A stretch of DNA of 64,000 nt from Paenibacillus sp. FSL R10-2734 (GCF_037963865.1 NZ_CP150170.1:496001-560000), one strand, 5' to 3'; numbered from the stretch's first letter, positions 21,339 through 31,093 are shown. A program made the numbers and translations. The notes: generated from the letters alone by a model not told the origin.

Positions 21339-22106
21339 TTATTGGTTACGGTCATAAATAATTCGTAAACCTTCTAGTGTTAACATAGGATTTACTTCGT
21401 CGATACAGTCTGTCTCACCCGCGATTAGCGAAGCGAGGCCTCCGGTAGAAATAACCTTCAGCTCCGGAGCGTTCATCTCGATTTTGATGCGCTTAACGAT
21501 TCCCTCAACCTGACCTGCATACCCAAAAATAATACCGGCCTGCATAGCGTGAACCGTATTACGTCCGATAACCTTTTTAGGCTTCTCTAATTCAATTCGT
21601 GGTAGCTTGGATGCTCGCTGATATAAGGCCTCTGTAGAAATCACAAGGCCCGGAACAATCGCTCCTCCGAGATAATTAGCTCCTGCATCGATACAGTCGA
21701 AGGTCGTAGCCGTACCAAAATCAACAACAACAAGCGGACATTTATATTGTTCAATCGCAGCAACTGCATTAACAATCCGGTCTGCGCCAATCTCACGCGG
21801 ATTCTCATAGCGAAGATTAAGCCCCGTTTTTATCCCTGGTCCCACGAGCAACGGATCTTTGCCTATATATTTTATACACATATCCACGATAGTCTTAACC
21901 AGGGGTGGAACTACCGAGGATATAATTACACCTTCCACATCTTTAACAGAGATCCCTGACATCTGAAAAAGATTGTGTATCAGTACTCCATACTCATCCA
22001 CGGTTGATTGGCGCGCAGTGCTTAGCCGAAAATGATGCAACAATTCGCGCTTTCTGTATACACCGAGAACAATATTGGTATTACCGACATCAACAGCAAG
22101 CATCAT
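21339..22106 (-). CDS. coaX: Type III pantothenate kinase
   Basis: 255 aa. Phosphorylates pantothenate in the first step of CoA synthesis and is not feedback-inhibited by CoA. ASKHA-fold motifs are MLAVDVGNTNIVLG (phosphate 1), GADRIVNAVAA and VVVDFGTATTFDCID (phosphate 2), then GGAIVPGL. It overlaps nadC by 4 nt and is followed by hslO, the same order as ftsH-coaX-hslO in B. subtilis except that nadABC is inserted here. Confidence 0.95.
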   Translation of the reverse strand: MMLAVDVGNTNIVLGVYRKRELLHHFRLSTARQSTVDEYGVLIHNLFQMSGISVKDVEGVIISSVVPPLVKTIVDMCIKYIGKDPLLVGPGIKTGLNLRYENPREIGADRIVNAVAAIEQYKCPLVVVDFGTATTFDCIDAGANYLGGAIVPGLVISTEALYQRASKLPRIELEKPKKVIGRNTVHAMQAGIIFGYAGQVEGIVKRIKIEMNAPELKVISTGGLASLIAGETDCIDEVNPMLTLEGLRIIYDRNQ

Positions 22107-22978
22107 GACGAGGATCCTTCCTTCTTGGCATTAAGGTCTAGACTAATATCCAGACTGGAGAAGGAGTACGTAAGACGTCCTACAGAAATCACATCCACAC
22201 CCGTTTCTGCAATCCCGCGAACCGTTTCTAACGAAACATTGCCGGAGGCCTCTGTCTTGACATGTGGAGCTTTAGCCTTAATCCTAGCCACGGCTTGCTT
22301 CATCATCTCGTTAGACATATTATCAAGCATAATAATATCAGCACCTGCTGCCAGCGCCTCTTCCACTTGCTCTAAATTCTCAGTCTCTACTTCAATGCTC
22401 ATCGTATGTGGAATGTTCTTCCGAGCACGACCTACAGCCTGCCGAATACCACCTGCACCTTTAATATGATTGTCCTTGATCATAACCGCATCATATAGAC
22501 CAAAGCGGTGATTAAAGCCCCCACCAATACGAACCGCATATTTCTCCAGCATACGATGTCCTGGTGTTGTCTTACGTGTATCCACTAGCCGAGTCGGTAA
22601 TCCATCAAGCACCTGCACGAAAGATGCCGTACGTGATGCTACACCAGAAAGGCGCTGCATCAAGTTGAGTGCCAACCGTTCACCTGTTAAAATTGCGTGT
22701 GTGCTGCCTTCCACCTCAATAATTACAGTCCCTTTTGTCACTGCCTGACCTTCTTCTACAAGGGCTGTAAAGCTAAGCGTAGGATCAACAATTTCAAAAA
22801 CCAGCTCTGCGATTGGGATGCCACAAATGATGCCGTCTTCCTTAGCATGAATAATCCCCTTGGACTCATGGCCGACTGGAATCGTCATTTGTGTTGTTAT
22901 ATCCCCGGAACCAACATCTTCCCGCAGCCAAGCCTTGATGGATTGCACTAGCTCTTCATTGTAACCATTAAACATCAT
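22103..22978 (-). CDS. nadC: Nicotinate-nucleotide pyrophosphorylase (quinolinate phosphoribosyltransferase)
   Basis: 291 aa. Converts quinolinate and PRPP to nicotinate mononucleotide with decarboxylation. The fold is visible from LREDVGSGDITTQ at the N-terminus, through LNLMQRLSGVAS, the substrate-binding DTRKTTPGHRMLEKYAVRIGGG and HRFGLYDAVMIKDNH, to the barrel end ASGNVSLETVRGIAETGVDVISVG. It overlaps nadB by 11 nt and coaX by 4 nt. MMFNG leaves a one-codon uncertainty at the start. Confidence 0.96.
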   Translation of the reverse strand: MMFNGYNEELVQSIKAWLREDVGSGDITTQMTIPVGHESKGIIHAKEDGIICGIPIAELVFEIVDPTLSFTALVEEGQAVTKGTVIIEVEGSTHAILTGERLALNLMQRLSGVASRTASFVQVLDGLPTRLVDTRKTTPGHRMLEKYAVRIGGGFNHRFGLYDAVMIKDNHIKGAGGIRQAVGRARKNIPHTMSIEVETENLEQVEEALAAGADIIMLDNMSNEMMKQAVARIKAKAPHVKTEASGNVSLETVRGIAETGVDVISVGRLTYSFSSLDISLDLNAKKEGSSS

Positions 22979-24584
22979 CGCTTAATTCCTCCACTATTCC
23001 CAGTTCCCGAATTTGAAGCAGGTGCTTACGCCACTGATCATCGCTTCGCTGCGGATAATCCTCACGGTAATGCGCCCCGCGACTCTCTTCCCGTGCTATA
23101 GCAGACTCTGTCACGAGCAAGCAGCAGGTCAGCATATTAGCGAACTCGTATTCCTCACGTTTAGTCAATACTGATCCAAAGATGGGTAGCTGACGTTTTA
23201 ATTCCTCTATTCCCTTAGATAAGGTCTCTTCATTACGACGTAATCCAGCATACCGAACCATTACCTTTTGCAGCTTCAAACGGCGTTCCACAATAGCTTG
23301 AGTTGACGAATCAACACGTCCTTCGTTGCTGCTAACTGATAAAACATCACGTCCAAGCGGGGATAATGTGCGAATCCGCTCAATAATGCGATGCCCGAAA
23401 ACAACCGCCTCTGATAAAGAATTGCTTGCTAATCGGTTAGCCCCATGTACGCCTGTGGAAGATACCTCCCCGCAAGCAAATAAGCGAGGGACCGTACTCT
23501 CCCCATTCAGATCGGTCTTAATTCCCCCCATCATATAATGCGCAGCAGGCGCCACTGGGATCCAATCACTTGTAATATCCAGTCCATAGCCCATACATGT
23601 TTCATGGATTGTAGGGAAACGATGCTTCACCATTTCTGGGGATTCATGCGTAATATCCAAGTAGACAAATGTTGACTTAGTAAGTTCCATTTCACTTACA
23701 ATAGCCCTAGCTACAATATCTCGTGGGGCCAGCTCAAGTAGCTCATGATAACGATCCATGAACCGCTCTCCATTAATATTGCGCAATACTGCCCCTTCTC
23801 CACGAACAGCTTCGGAGATTAAGAATCTAGGAGCTCCAGGGTAACTCAATGCTGTAGGATGAAATTGAATAAATTCCATATCTCGTATATGAGCACCAGC
23901 TCGATAAGCTATGGCTACACCATCGCCAGTAGCTACTTCAGGATTTGTAGTGTATCTATATAATTGTCCTGCTCCACCAGAGCATAAAATAGTCGCATCC
24001 CCTTGCAGGAATAATCGTCCACCGCCGGGACGCTGCAGTAATACGCCTACACATTCTCCACCTTCAGTGATGAGATCAATGACATAATGATCATCCCACA
24101 CCTCAATATTCTCATGTTCAGCTACCTGTTCAGCCAAAGCACGAACAATCTCATAACCTGTAGCATCTCCATTAGCATGCAAAATACGACGGTGGCTATG
24201 CGCTCCTTCCTGCGTCAAAGCCAGTACCCCATCTTCCTTGTCAAAAAGAGTGCCTAAACCAATTAACTCATGAACTCTATCTGGCCCTTCATTAACAAGT
24301 GCATCGACAGCTGTTGATGAGCAAAGACCTGCTCCAGCCATTAGGGTATCCTGCCGGTGGTATGCAGGGGAATCATCCTCCGCTATAACAGCTGCGATCC
24401 CCCCTTGCGCATAGCGAGTATTACTCTCCATTACTGATTTCTTTGTGATCATTATGACACGCCGATCTTCACTAGCTTTAATAGCCGTGAATAATCCAGC
24501 AATCCCTGAACCGATAACGATACAATCTGTCTTTTCTTTAGGAATATCCCGAAGATCAAAATCAACCAAATATTGTGGAATCAT
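22968..24584 (-). CDS. nadB: L-aspartate oxidase
   Basis: 538-aa FAD enzyme that oxidises L-aspartate to iminoaspartate for NadA. The dinucleotide motif VIGSGIAGLFTAI is near residue 25, followed by RYAQGGIAAV, the fumarate reductase-like HPTALSYPGAPRFLISEAVRGEGA with the catalytic arginine, and the MMGGIKTDLNGES and CGEVSSTGVHGANRLASNSL cofactor segments. The C-terminal helical domain has the YAGLRRNEETL-type repeat. The adjacent nadA and nadC make the succinate dehydrogenase alternative unlikely. Confidence 0.96.
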   Translation of the reverse strand: MIPQYLVDFDLRDIPKEKTDCIVIGSGIAGLFTAIKASEDRRVIMITKKSVMESNTRYAQGGIAAVIAEDDSPAYHRQDTLMAGAGLCSSTAVDALVNEGPDRVHELIGLGTLFDKEDGVLALTQEGAHSHRRILHANGDATGYEIVRALAEQVAEHENIEVWDDHYVIDLITEGGECVGVLLQRPGGGRLFLQGDATILCSGGAGQLYRYTTNPEVATGDGVAIAYRAGAHIRDMEFIQFHPTALSYPGAPRFLISEAVRGEGAVLRNINGERFMDRYHELLELAPRDIVARAIVSEMELTKSTFVYLDITHESPEMVKHRFPTIHETCMGYGLDITSDWIPVAPAAHYMMGGIKTDLNGESTVPRLFACGEVSSTGVHGANRLASNSLSEAVVFGHRIIERIRTLSPLGRDVLSVSSNEGRVDSSTQAIVERRLKLQKVMVRYAGLRRNEETLSKGIEELKRQLPIFGSVLTKREEYEFANMLTCCLLVTESAIAREESRGAHYREDYPQRSDDQWRKHLLQIRELGIVEELSDDV

Positions 24585-24623
24585 GACCGCTTTTCACCTG
24601 TTTCAAAGAAAGAGTAGCGCATA

Positions 24624-25562
24624 CTACCGGACTTGTAGCATGCGCTCTAGGGATGTTCTGGCTTTGTCGGCGACAGCAGGCGGTACATAGATTTGTGGCT
24701 TCATCGTCTCCAGGCATTTCACCAGTTTTTTTAGATTGTTAACTTTCATATTAGGACAAACAAGAAATTTCGTAGCAAAATGGAATTCTTTATCTGGACT
24801 ATCCTTGCGGAGCTGATATCCTGTACCGTCCTCGGTCCCAACGATAAACTGCTTGCGGTCCGATTTTCGGCAATATTCAAGAATGGATGTCGTACTACCT
24901 ACATAATCACCCATGGCCACTACTTCTGGACGACACTCTGGATGAACTACAAATTCTGCTTCTGGGTATTTCGCTCTCATTTCAACTACATCTTTAACAG
25001 TCAACATGTCGTGAGTATTGCAATAGCCTTCCCAAATGATCAGCTTTTTGCCGGTCTGATCTTGTACGTATTGGCCCAGATTCTTATCGGGTACCCAAAT
25101 AATTTCTTCAGCATCAAGGGATTCAATTACTTTCACGGCATTGGCAGAAGTACAGCAAATATCAGTTTCCGCTTTAATCTCTGCAGACGAGTTGATATAA
25201 GTAACCACTTTAGCATTTGGATGTTGTGCTTTGAGCTTACGCAAACCGTCTACATTGACCATATCAGCCATTGGGCAGCCTGCGCGTTCATCAGGAATAA
25301 GGACGGTTTTGTTTGGGGCAAGAATTTTAGCACTTTCCCCCATGAAATGAACACCGCAGAATACAATAACCTCTGCATCTGTCTCCGCAGCCTTCTGAGC
25401 GAGTAAAAAAGAATCTCCCCGGAAATCGGCAACCTCCTGAATTTCATCACGTTGATAATAATGAGCTAAAATGATTGCGTTTCTTTCCTTCTTAAGCTGT
25501 TCAAGACGTATACGAAGTTCTCGATTCTGTTCCTGCTTGCGCTCAAGTGCCAGAGCTTCCAC
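24624..25562 (-). CDS. nadA: Quinolinate synthase A
   Basis: 312 aa. A [4Fe-4S] enzyme that condenses iminoaspartate with dihydroxyacetone phosphate. The three cluster cysteines fit C69 (VFCGVHFMGES), C181 (EGYCNTH) and C269 (FLVCPNM). The substrate motif AHYYQRDEIQEVADFRGDS is near the N-terminus. The start is a GTG with GGGGGAG 8 nt upstream. It is compact, closer to the 300-aa class than to the longer B. subtilis enzyme. It is first in nadA-nadB-nadC-coaX-hslO-PPIase and has a strong promoter. In B. subtilis the nad genes lie elsewhere. Confidence 0.95.
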   Translation of the reverse strand: MEALALERKQEQNRELRIRLEQLKKERNAIILAHYYQRDEIQEVADFRGDSFLLAQKAAETDAEVIVFCGVHFMGESAKILAPNKTVLIPDERAGCPMADMVNVDGLRKLKAQHPNAKVVTYINSSAEIKAETDICCTSANAVKVIESLDAEEIIWVPDKNLGQYVQDQTGKKLIIWEGYCNTHDMLTVKDVVEMRAKYPEAEFVVHPECRPEVVAMGDYVGSTTSILEYCRKSDRKQFIVGTEDGTGYQLRKDSPDKEFHFATKFLVCPNMKVNNLKKLVKCLETMKPQIYVPPAVADKARTSLERMLQVR

Positions 25563-25681
25563 CGATTGTTCTCCCCCTTAAATCTTCACGGCTTTACGCC
25601 GGCGCGATGTTATCAAATGGCATGAGCCATCATCTGAAAAAATGAATTAGCTGATGATTAAAGTAAGTAATATTAATCACT

Positions 25682-25710
25682 AATGTACACAACGTTCCAG
25701 CCGCTGTCAA
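25682..25710 (-). promoter_or_regulatory. Promoter of the nadA operon with an overlapping dyad
   Basis: -35 TTGACA (25705-25710), 17-nt spacer, -10 TACATT (25682-25687) on the minus strand. A dyad CTGTC-N10-GACAG (25704-25723 on the window) overlaps the -35. It could be an operator for a nicotinate-responsive repressor, but I cannot match it to a known site. Confidence 0.72.
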
Positions 25711-25749
25711 TGTGACTGGACAGGCTTTCAGGCATGAAATTAACTAAAA

Positions 25750-25790
25750 ATTAAAATAAAAAATCCGGAGAACAGTTACGTTCTCCGGAT
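25750..25790 (-). terminator. ftsH terminator
   Basis: An 11-bp perfect stem ATCCGGAGAAC/GTTCTCCGGAT (25763-25773 with 25780-25790) around AGTTAC, followed by a U-rich run on the minus strand. Confidence 0.93.
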
Positions 25791-25820
25791 AAATTTACAT
25801 CTTATGAATAGTGAGCCTGC

Positions 25821-27875
25821 TTACGTAAGGCTAGTTCCGCCGCCTTTATTGTCATCATCAGATCCTTCATTACCCTCAGATTCAGGTTTGTTCGGGATTT
25901 CCTTAGATAAGTTCGGAGGCAGGGACTCAATGTCTTCGGACTTGCCTTGAATGCGAACACGCACATCACCGATATTATCAATGACTGGTTCACCAACTTC
26001 AAGTGCAACGCCTTCGCCGCCCTCAGGTTTACCATCCTCGGAAAGGAATCCTTGTTCAATCAGTTCTTTGATCTGATCAAGTTCAAGTGTTTCCTTCTCA
26101 AGTAACGTATTGGCAATCAAGTGCATTTCTTTAGAGTATTTGAGCAACAGCTCTTTACAACGTTCGTAGCTCGAAGTAATAAAGTTCTGCATTTCTTGAT
26201 CAATCTCATAAGCAATGGAATCACTGTAATTCTGCTCATGCCCAATATCGCGACCCAGGAATACTTGACCTTGAGAAGAGCCGAACTGCATAGGTCCAAG
26301 CTTATCGCTCATTCCGTACTCCATAATCATGGCACGCACGATGCGCGTAGCCTGTTGGAAGTCACTGTATGCGCCCGTACCGATCTCGCCAATAAACAAT
26401 TCCTCGGCGACACGTCCACCAAGTAATCCAGTTACTTTATCCAATAGCTCCTGCTTGGTAACGATCATGCGGTCTTCCTTCGGAAGCATAATAACATATC
26501 CGCCTGCACGTCCGCGTGGAATAATAGTAACTTTATGAACCATGTCGGCATGCTCTAGGAAGTAACCAGCTATAGTATGACCTGCTTCATGATAAGCTAC
26601 AATGCGTTTCTCGCGGTCACTGATCACTCGACTACGTTTCTCAGTACCTACAATAACACGGTCGATAGCTTCATCCACTTCAACCATGGAAATATCCTTA
26701 CGGTTACGACGTGCAGCTAGCAACGCTGCTTCATTTAGCAGGTTCTCTAGATCAGCACCTGTGAATCCAGTTGTGCGTTTTGCAACAACATCCAGTCTTA
26801 CATCTTTCGTAAGCGGCTTGTTACGAGCGTGAACCTTAAGTACAGCTTCACGGCCTTTCACATCAGGGCGGTCAACCGTAATTTGACGGTCAAAACGTCC
26901 TGGACGGAGTAATGCAGGATCAAGAATATCAGCGCGGTTAGTTGCCGCAACAATAATAATGCCTTCGTTACCACCGAATCCATCCATCTCAACCAGCAAT
27001 TGGTTAAGCGTCTGTTCACGCTCGTCATGTCCGCCACCAAGACCGGCGCCACGTTGACGACCCACAGCATCAATTTCATCAATGAAGATAATACATGGAG
27101 CATTCTTCTTAGCATTCTCGAACAAATCACGTACCCGAGAAGCACCGACACCCACGAACATTTCCACAAAATCAGAACCGGAAATACTGAAGAAAGGAAC
27201 GCCCGCTTCACCTGCTACTGCACGAGCTAGCAATGTTTTACCTGTTCCCGGAGGACCTACAAGCAGTACGCCTTTAGGGATACGTGCACCGACAGCCGCA
27301 AATTTGCGCGGATCTTTCAGGAACTCAACGACTTCGACAAGCTCTTGCTTCTCTTCATCCGCCCCTGCAACATCCTCAAAGCTGATTTTCTTCTTCTCTT
27401 CATTATATAACCGAGCCTTGCTCTTGCCGAAGTTCATGACTTTACCGCCGCCACCTTGCGCCTGGTTAAACAGGAAGAAGAACAAGATGAACATAATTAC
27501 CAGTGGGATAATGGAAGAAAGGAATGTTATCCAAATGCTAGTACCTTCCATCTTCTTCTGAGTTAACTCTATCCCATTTGCATCACTGGCTGCAATCAGT
27601 TCATTAATAGCTTGATCTGTAGGAGGAATATATGTGGAGAAGCTCTTCGATTTAGTATCGGCAGGCAACTCTCTATATTCGCCTGTGACCAAAAAGGCAT
27701 TACCCTCAAACTGAACCGTCAAATCCTTCACATTGTTGCTCTTGATCTCCTGCCGTAACTCGTCGTATCTAGGGAAATCGGCGGCTTCATTTCCATTGCT
27801 CACAAACTGGACAATACCCACCACGACTAAAAATAAAATCAAATAAAAACCAGAATTCCGGATGAACCGATTCAT
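25821..27875 (-). CDS. ftsH: ATP-dependent membrane zinc metalloprotease FtsH
   Basis: 684 aa. It extracts and degrades membrane and regulatory proteins. Two transmembrane helices (about 9-26 and 115-136) flank an extracytoplasmic loop. The AAA+ domain has Walker A GPPGTGKT (207-214), Walker B IIFIDEID (262-269) and the SRH segment ATNRADILDPALLRPGRFDR. The protease site is HEAGH (429-433) with a downstream zinc-ligand aspartate. The acidic, Gly/Asn-rich tail is longer than in B. subtilis FtsH (637 aa). It sits between hpt and nadA, and has its own promoter and a strong terminator. Confidence 0.97.
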   Translation of the reverse strand: MNRFIRNSGFYLILFLVVVGIVQFVSNGNEAADFPRYDELRQEIKSNNVKDLTVQFEGNAFLVTGEYRELPADTKSKSFSTYIPPTDQAINELIAASDANGIELTQKKMEGTSIWITFLSSIIPLVIMFILFFFLFNQAQGGGGKVMNFGKSKARLYNEEKKKISFEDVAGADEEKQELVEVVEFLKDPRKFAAVGARIPKGVLLVGPPGTGKTLLARAVAGEAGVPFFSISGSDFVEMFVGVGASRVRDLFENAKKNAPCIIFIDEIDAVGRQRGAGLGGGHDEREQTLNQLLVEMDGFGGNEGIIIVAATNRADILDPALLRPGRFDRQITVDRPDVKGREAVLKVHARNKPLTKDVRLDVVAKRTTGFTGADLENLLNEAALLAARRNRKDISMVEVDEAIDRVIVGTEKRSRVISDREKRIVAYHEAGHTIAGYFLEHADMVHKVTIIPRGRAGGYVIMLPKEDRMIVTKQELLDKVTGLLGGRVAEELFIGEIGTGAYSDFQQATRIVRAMIMEYGMSDKLGPMQFGSSQGQVFLGRDIGHEQNYSDSIAYEIDQEMQNFITSSYERCKELLLKYSKEMHLIANTLLEKETLELDQIKELIEQGFLSEDGKPEGGEGVALEVGEPVIDNIGDVRVRIQGKSEDIESLPPNLSKEIPNKPESEGNEGSDDDNKGGGTSLT

Positions 27876-27904
27876 CCCCTACCTCCTCTCGCAACACTCA
27901 AGTT

Positions 27905-27934
27905 ATTGTACCATAGCCTCTTGGGACACCTCAA
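27905..27934 (-). promoter_or_regulatory. ftsH promoter (extended -10)
   Basis: -35 TTGAGG (27929-27934), 18-nt spacer, -10 TACAAT (27905-27910) with TATGG just before it, an extended -10 element, on the minus strand. Confidence 0.7.
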
Positions 27935-27982
27935 ATAAAGGAAGCCAAGGGTGCCCGATCCGTATGATCAAGGCAGAATAGT

Positions 27983-28522
27983 TCAATTGGAATAAATCTC
28001 AGGCTTCAGTACTCCAACATATGGGAGGTTCCGATACCGCTCAGCATAATCCAATCCGTAGCCTACTACAAATTCGTCTGGCAACACGAAGCCTGTATAG
28101 CTGGCTTCAAGATTAACCGTACGGCCTGATGGCTTATCAAACAAGGTAACCACAGAGATAGTAGCAGCATTACGGTTGCGGAGCAGCTCAATCAAATAGC
28201 TGAGCGTAAGGCCACTGTCAATAATATCTTCAACGATCAAGATATCGCGGCCTTCTACCGATACATCCAAATCCTTAATAATCTTAACTACTCCAGAGGA
28301 CTTGGTGGATGCTCCATAGCTGGACACTGCCATGAAATCCATCTCAACAGGTACTGTAATGGCTTTAACCAAATCTGCCATAAATATAAACGCGCCTTTT
28401 AGTACACAAATGACTAAAGGGGTACGTCCTGCGTATTCTTCGCTCAGTGTTTGGCCGAGCTCCTTAATTTTCTGCTGAAGTTCCTCTTCGGTGATCAAGA
28501 CTTCTTGAATATCATTTTGCAA
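27983..28522 (-). CDS. hpt: Hypoxanthine phosphoribosyltransferase
   Basis: 179 aa. Salvages hypoxanthine (and usually guanine) to the nucleoside monophosphate using PRPP. The PRPP-binding loop is ILIVEDIIDSGLTL (about residue 97), the flexible loop has MDFMAVSSYGAS, and the base-binding end is PDEFVVGYGLDYAERYRNLPYVG. The start is a TTG with AGGAGG at 9-nt spacing. It lies in the conserved tilS-hpt-ftsH order, 46 nt after tilS. Confidence 0.96.
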   Translation of the reverse strand: MQNDIQEVLITEEELQQKIKELGQTLSEEYAGRTPLVICVLKGAFIFMADLVKAITVPVEMDFMAVSSYGASTKSSGVVKIIKDLDVSVEGRDILIVEDIIDSGLTLSYLIELLRNRNAATISVVTLFDKPSGRTVNLEASYTGFVLPDEFVVGYGLDYAERYRNLPYVGVLKPEIYSN

Positions 28523-28568
28523 CTTGCGAAACCTCCTAAGTTATACTATGAAAGACTTACTTCGACCA

Positions 28569-30011
28569 TTACGTTTCTTCACGGTCATCCAGCTCTGCCA
28601 GAGACAATAGAAGTACCGAGGTCGTGTGCCGCCCTACTGCGGCATGCATCGAGCGTCTTACGCCCGGAATCCAGACGATATTGCCCAAACCATCACAAAC
28701 GAGGGGGATCTTTGAGCGATCAGAAGCAGGTATTTTATCATCAATATAAATATCTTTTACCTTTTTGCTTCCGTTTAATCCCATGATCCTTATGGTATCT
28801 CCAGGCAATCGGGAACGAATCGTCAGTGGAAAGACCAATTCATCACGGTCAAACCAAGCCGACAGCTTCCCATAATCCTCCCCCTGTACAAAAAAGTTTT
28901 CTCTCTCCAGCACCGCTATCGACATCACCTTACCTATTTCCTCCAATTTAAGCTCAGAGTCCGGTAAAAACAGACGATATGTATAGCTTGCCTGTTGCTG
29001 CGCGGGCTTGGACGAGAACAAGATGATATCATATTGCCGCACACAAGTCAGGCCTCCACCTAAATCCAAACTCCAGGTGGTGGGATAGCTTTGCAGCGTC
29101 CCCCGACGTACAGATTCAATCTTGGAGAAATCAAGGGCAGATAGATCCGCCGACAGATAATTTAATATTAGTTTAATCAAACGCCGTTGTAAAGCGGAGG
29201 GTATGGCCGCAAATGAAGCTCTGTTAAAGGTATATTTCCCTTCTCCTTCCGAAACCAGCTCTTCAAAGCATTTTACCGCAGATGCCTCCATATATTCATC
29301 CTCAGCTCCCGCAATTTCCGCAAGCTGCACAAGTGACTGCCTCACTCTGCCGTTATACCTTTCCAGAAAAGGAAGAACTTCCAATCGAATAGCATTCCGC
29401 TTGTATTTCGTCAGCAGATTAGTAGCGTCCTCGGCATAGGTGAAACCTTCATTTTGACATAACCCAAGAAGAGCCGTTTTGTTAATACGTAGGAATGGAC
29501 GAATGAGTTCCACCTTTTTTTCTGTTCTTTTCCACTTGATACCGGACAACCCCGATAAACCGCTTCCCCGCAATAGACGCATAATCACCGTTTCTGCCTG
29601 ATCATCCGCATGGTGAGCCAGAGCAACGGAACGCGCCCCATATCGGTGTGCGGTATCAATCAGAAATTCGTAGCGCTTCTCACGTGCTGTCCCCTCAGGA
29701 CCGAGTCCACTCTCTCTAATCAAAGAAGGAATATCGAATTCGGCTAACTCAAAAGGCAGTCCCAGTTCTTCAGCCATACCACGTACTAGCTCTGCCTCTT
29801 CCTTCGACTCCGGTCTAAATCCGTGATTCACATGAGCGCATATTAAGGTAAGCGGCATAACGTTTAAAGATATTTCATGCAAAACATGCAAAAGAGCCAC
29901 AGAATCCGGGCCGCCGGAAACTGCGACTACAATGGTGTCATGGGGCGCCCACAGCTCATGCTCGGCTGCTGACTCCAATACAGACTCCACCAGTCCATTC
30001 ATTTGCTCCAT
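28569..30011 (-). CDS. tilS: tRNA(Ile)-lysidine synthase
   Basis: 480 aa from the ATG at 30011 (AGGGGG 6-7 nt upstream; an upstream ORF extension has no ribosome-binding site). TilS attaches lysine to C34 of the CAU-anticodon tRNA-Ile, changing its identity from Met to Ile. The PP-loop SGGPDS is at about 32-37, HHADDQAETVIMRLLRGSGLSGLSG follows, and the C-terminal domain carries RLPGDTIR...SKKVKDIYIDDKIPASDRSKIPLV. It lies between yabT and hpt, as in B. subtilis. Confidence 0.95.
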   Translation of the reverse strand: MEQMNGLVESVLESAAEHELWAPHDTIVVAVSGGPDSVALLHVLHEISLNVMPLTLICAHVNHGFRPESKEEAELVRGMAEELGLPFELAEFDIPSLIRESGLGPEGTAREKRYEFLIDTAHRYGARSVALAHHADDQAETVIMRLLRGSGLSGLSGIKWKRTEKKVELIRPFLRINKTALLGLCQNEGFTYAEDATNLLTKYKRNAIRLEVLPFLERYNGRVRQSLVQLAEIAGAEDEYMEASAVKCFEELVSEGEGKYTFNRASFAAIPSALQRRLIKLILNYLSADLSALDFSKIESVRRGTLQSYPTTWSLDLGGGLTCVRQYDIILFSSKPAQQQASYTYRLFLPDSELKLEEIGKVMSIAVLERENFFVQGEDYGKLSAWFDRDELVFPLTIRSRLPGDTIRIMGLNGSKKVKDIYIDDKIPASDRSKIPLVCDGLGNIVWIPGVRRSMHAAVGRHTTSVLLLSLAELDDREET

Positions 30012-30061
30012 ATGCGGCCCCCTTTCTCTCCAACTATATGTATGAGTCAAGCTAAAACGGC

Positions 30062-30150
30062 TTCATCGTCCTTTTAAGGACGGTAAGCGTTTATACGAGA
30101 TTTATAAGGATAATGTATAGCGTAAAACTTTATACTTTCTTATAATTTTC
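30062..30150 (+). repeat. Interspersed structured repeat, copy A
   Basis: In the tilS-yabT gap. It contains CGTCC-TTTTAA-GGACG, then AAGCGTTTATACGAGA, then the TATAAGGATAATGTATAGCG tail that pairs with TATACTTTCTTATA. The same order of modules recurs at 39666, 48428 (opposite strand), 53918 and 54541. Confidence 0.85.
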
Positions 30151-31093
30151 AAAAACGGAATACCCAATAAATCGTAAAGGCAAGCACAAACAAGGATAAT
30201 GCAAAAGCATTTTTGAGCCAGCGAGGTGTGTCCATACTGTCAGGCCGCTTTCTACGCGAATTGTAAATATGGTTTCGCCAGACTTCAGCAGCATCCGCTG
30301 AACCGGAAAATCCGCCTTTTAACGCCAAACAAATCCAAGAGGATAATTTCTTATCGGGTAGATTTCTAGCCAGCTTAAACAGCTCATCTACACTTCTTGT
30401 CTGCGGCAACTGTAGAGCAGCTTTCTTGAGCCCCTCTTCATTGAGAAGACGTAGGCACAGTACAGCAAAAGCGAATAGATCATAACTCTCATCACTCGTG
30501 CGGCTGCCTGCATTCCAAAAGCCACGGTCATGCCATTCGGTAAATTGCTTCACACTGCGACCTTTAGGGCTTGCACCTCCAAAATCGATCAGCTCCACTT
30601 TACCGTAATTGGACACCATCACATTCTCCGGCTTTAAGTCTCCAAACACAAATCCACATTCATGCAATGTGCGTAGCTTATCGAGAAGACCAAGACCTAC
30701 CAGGCCTAGCCAATCCGGTCCGTTCTTTGATAGAAAATGATGCAAGGGCTTGCCTTCAACATACCGCATGACATAAAAGGGTACGTTGTTACCATTCGCA
30801 AAATCATCCGCTTCCAGAAAATAAGAAGATAATGGTGACTCGCGCCTAGCACGATGTTCATTGCGCTTACGACGCGATTGCAGCGACGTCAGTACATTGA
30901 TCTCCGATTGGAGATCAAGTGTATCGTATCCGATTTTTAGCGCGTACCATTCCCGTCTGCCTTCTCTTTGCACGAGATATACGGTTCCGTTCGCGCCCCT
31001 TCCCAGCATCCGCTCCACGACATAACGGTTTCCACGCCATTTGCCGGTAATTAAGGTGCCGGTAGGATAGGACGGATTAGACGACATACCCAC
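30149..31093 (-). CDS. yabT: Membrane-anchored Hanks-type serine/threonine kinase (YabT-like)
   Basis: About 315 aa. The kinase domain shows the glycine loop GRGANGTVYLV, the ATP lysine in WYALKIG, the catalytic loop FGDLKPENVMVS and the metal motif DFGG. A single C-terminal transmembrane helix (FALSLFVLAFTIYWVF) anchors it. In B. subtilis YabT is made during sporulation and phosphorylates RecA and AbrB among others; this role is inferred by homology. It starts at GTG 31093 (AAGGG at 7 nt), with TTG 31096 and ATG 31087 as alternatives. It overlaps yabS by 17 nt. Confidence 0.9.
   Translation of the reverse strand: MGMSSNPSYPTGTLITGKWRGNRYVVERMLGRGANGTVYLVQREGRREWYALKIGYDTLDLQSEINVLTSLQSRRKRNEHRARRESPLSSYFLEADDFANGNNVPFYVMRYVEGKPLHHFLSKNGPDWLGLVGLGLLDKLRTLHECGFVFGDLKPENVMVSNYGKVELIDFGGASPKGRSVKQFTEWHDRGFWNAGSRTSDESYDLFAFAVLCLRLLNEEGLKKAALQLPQTRSVDELFKLARNLPDKKLSSWICLALKGGFSGSADAAEVWRNHIYNSRRKRPDSMDTPRWLKNAFALSLFVLAFTIYWVFRF

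Noticed and set aside
24780..25406. 208-codon plus-strand ORF opposite nadA
   Set aside because: A frame shadow of nadA; Phe/Tyr/Ile-rich with no domain and no start signal.
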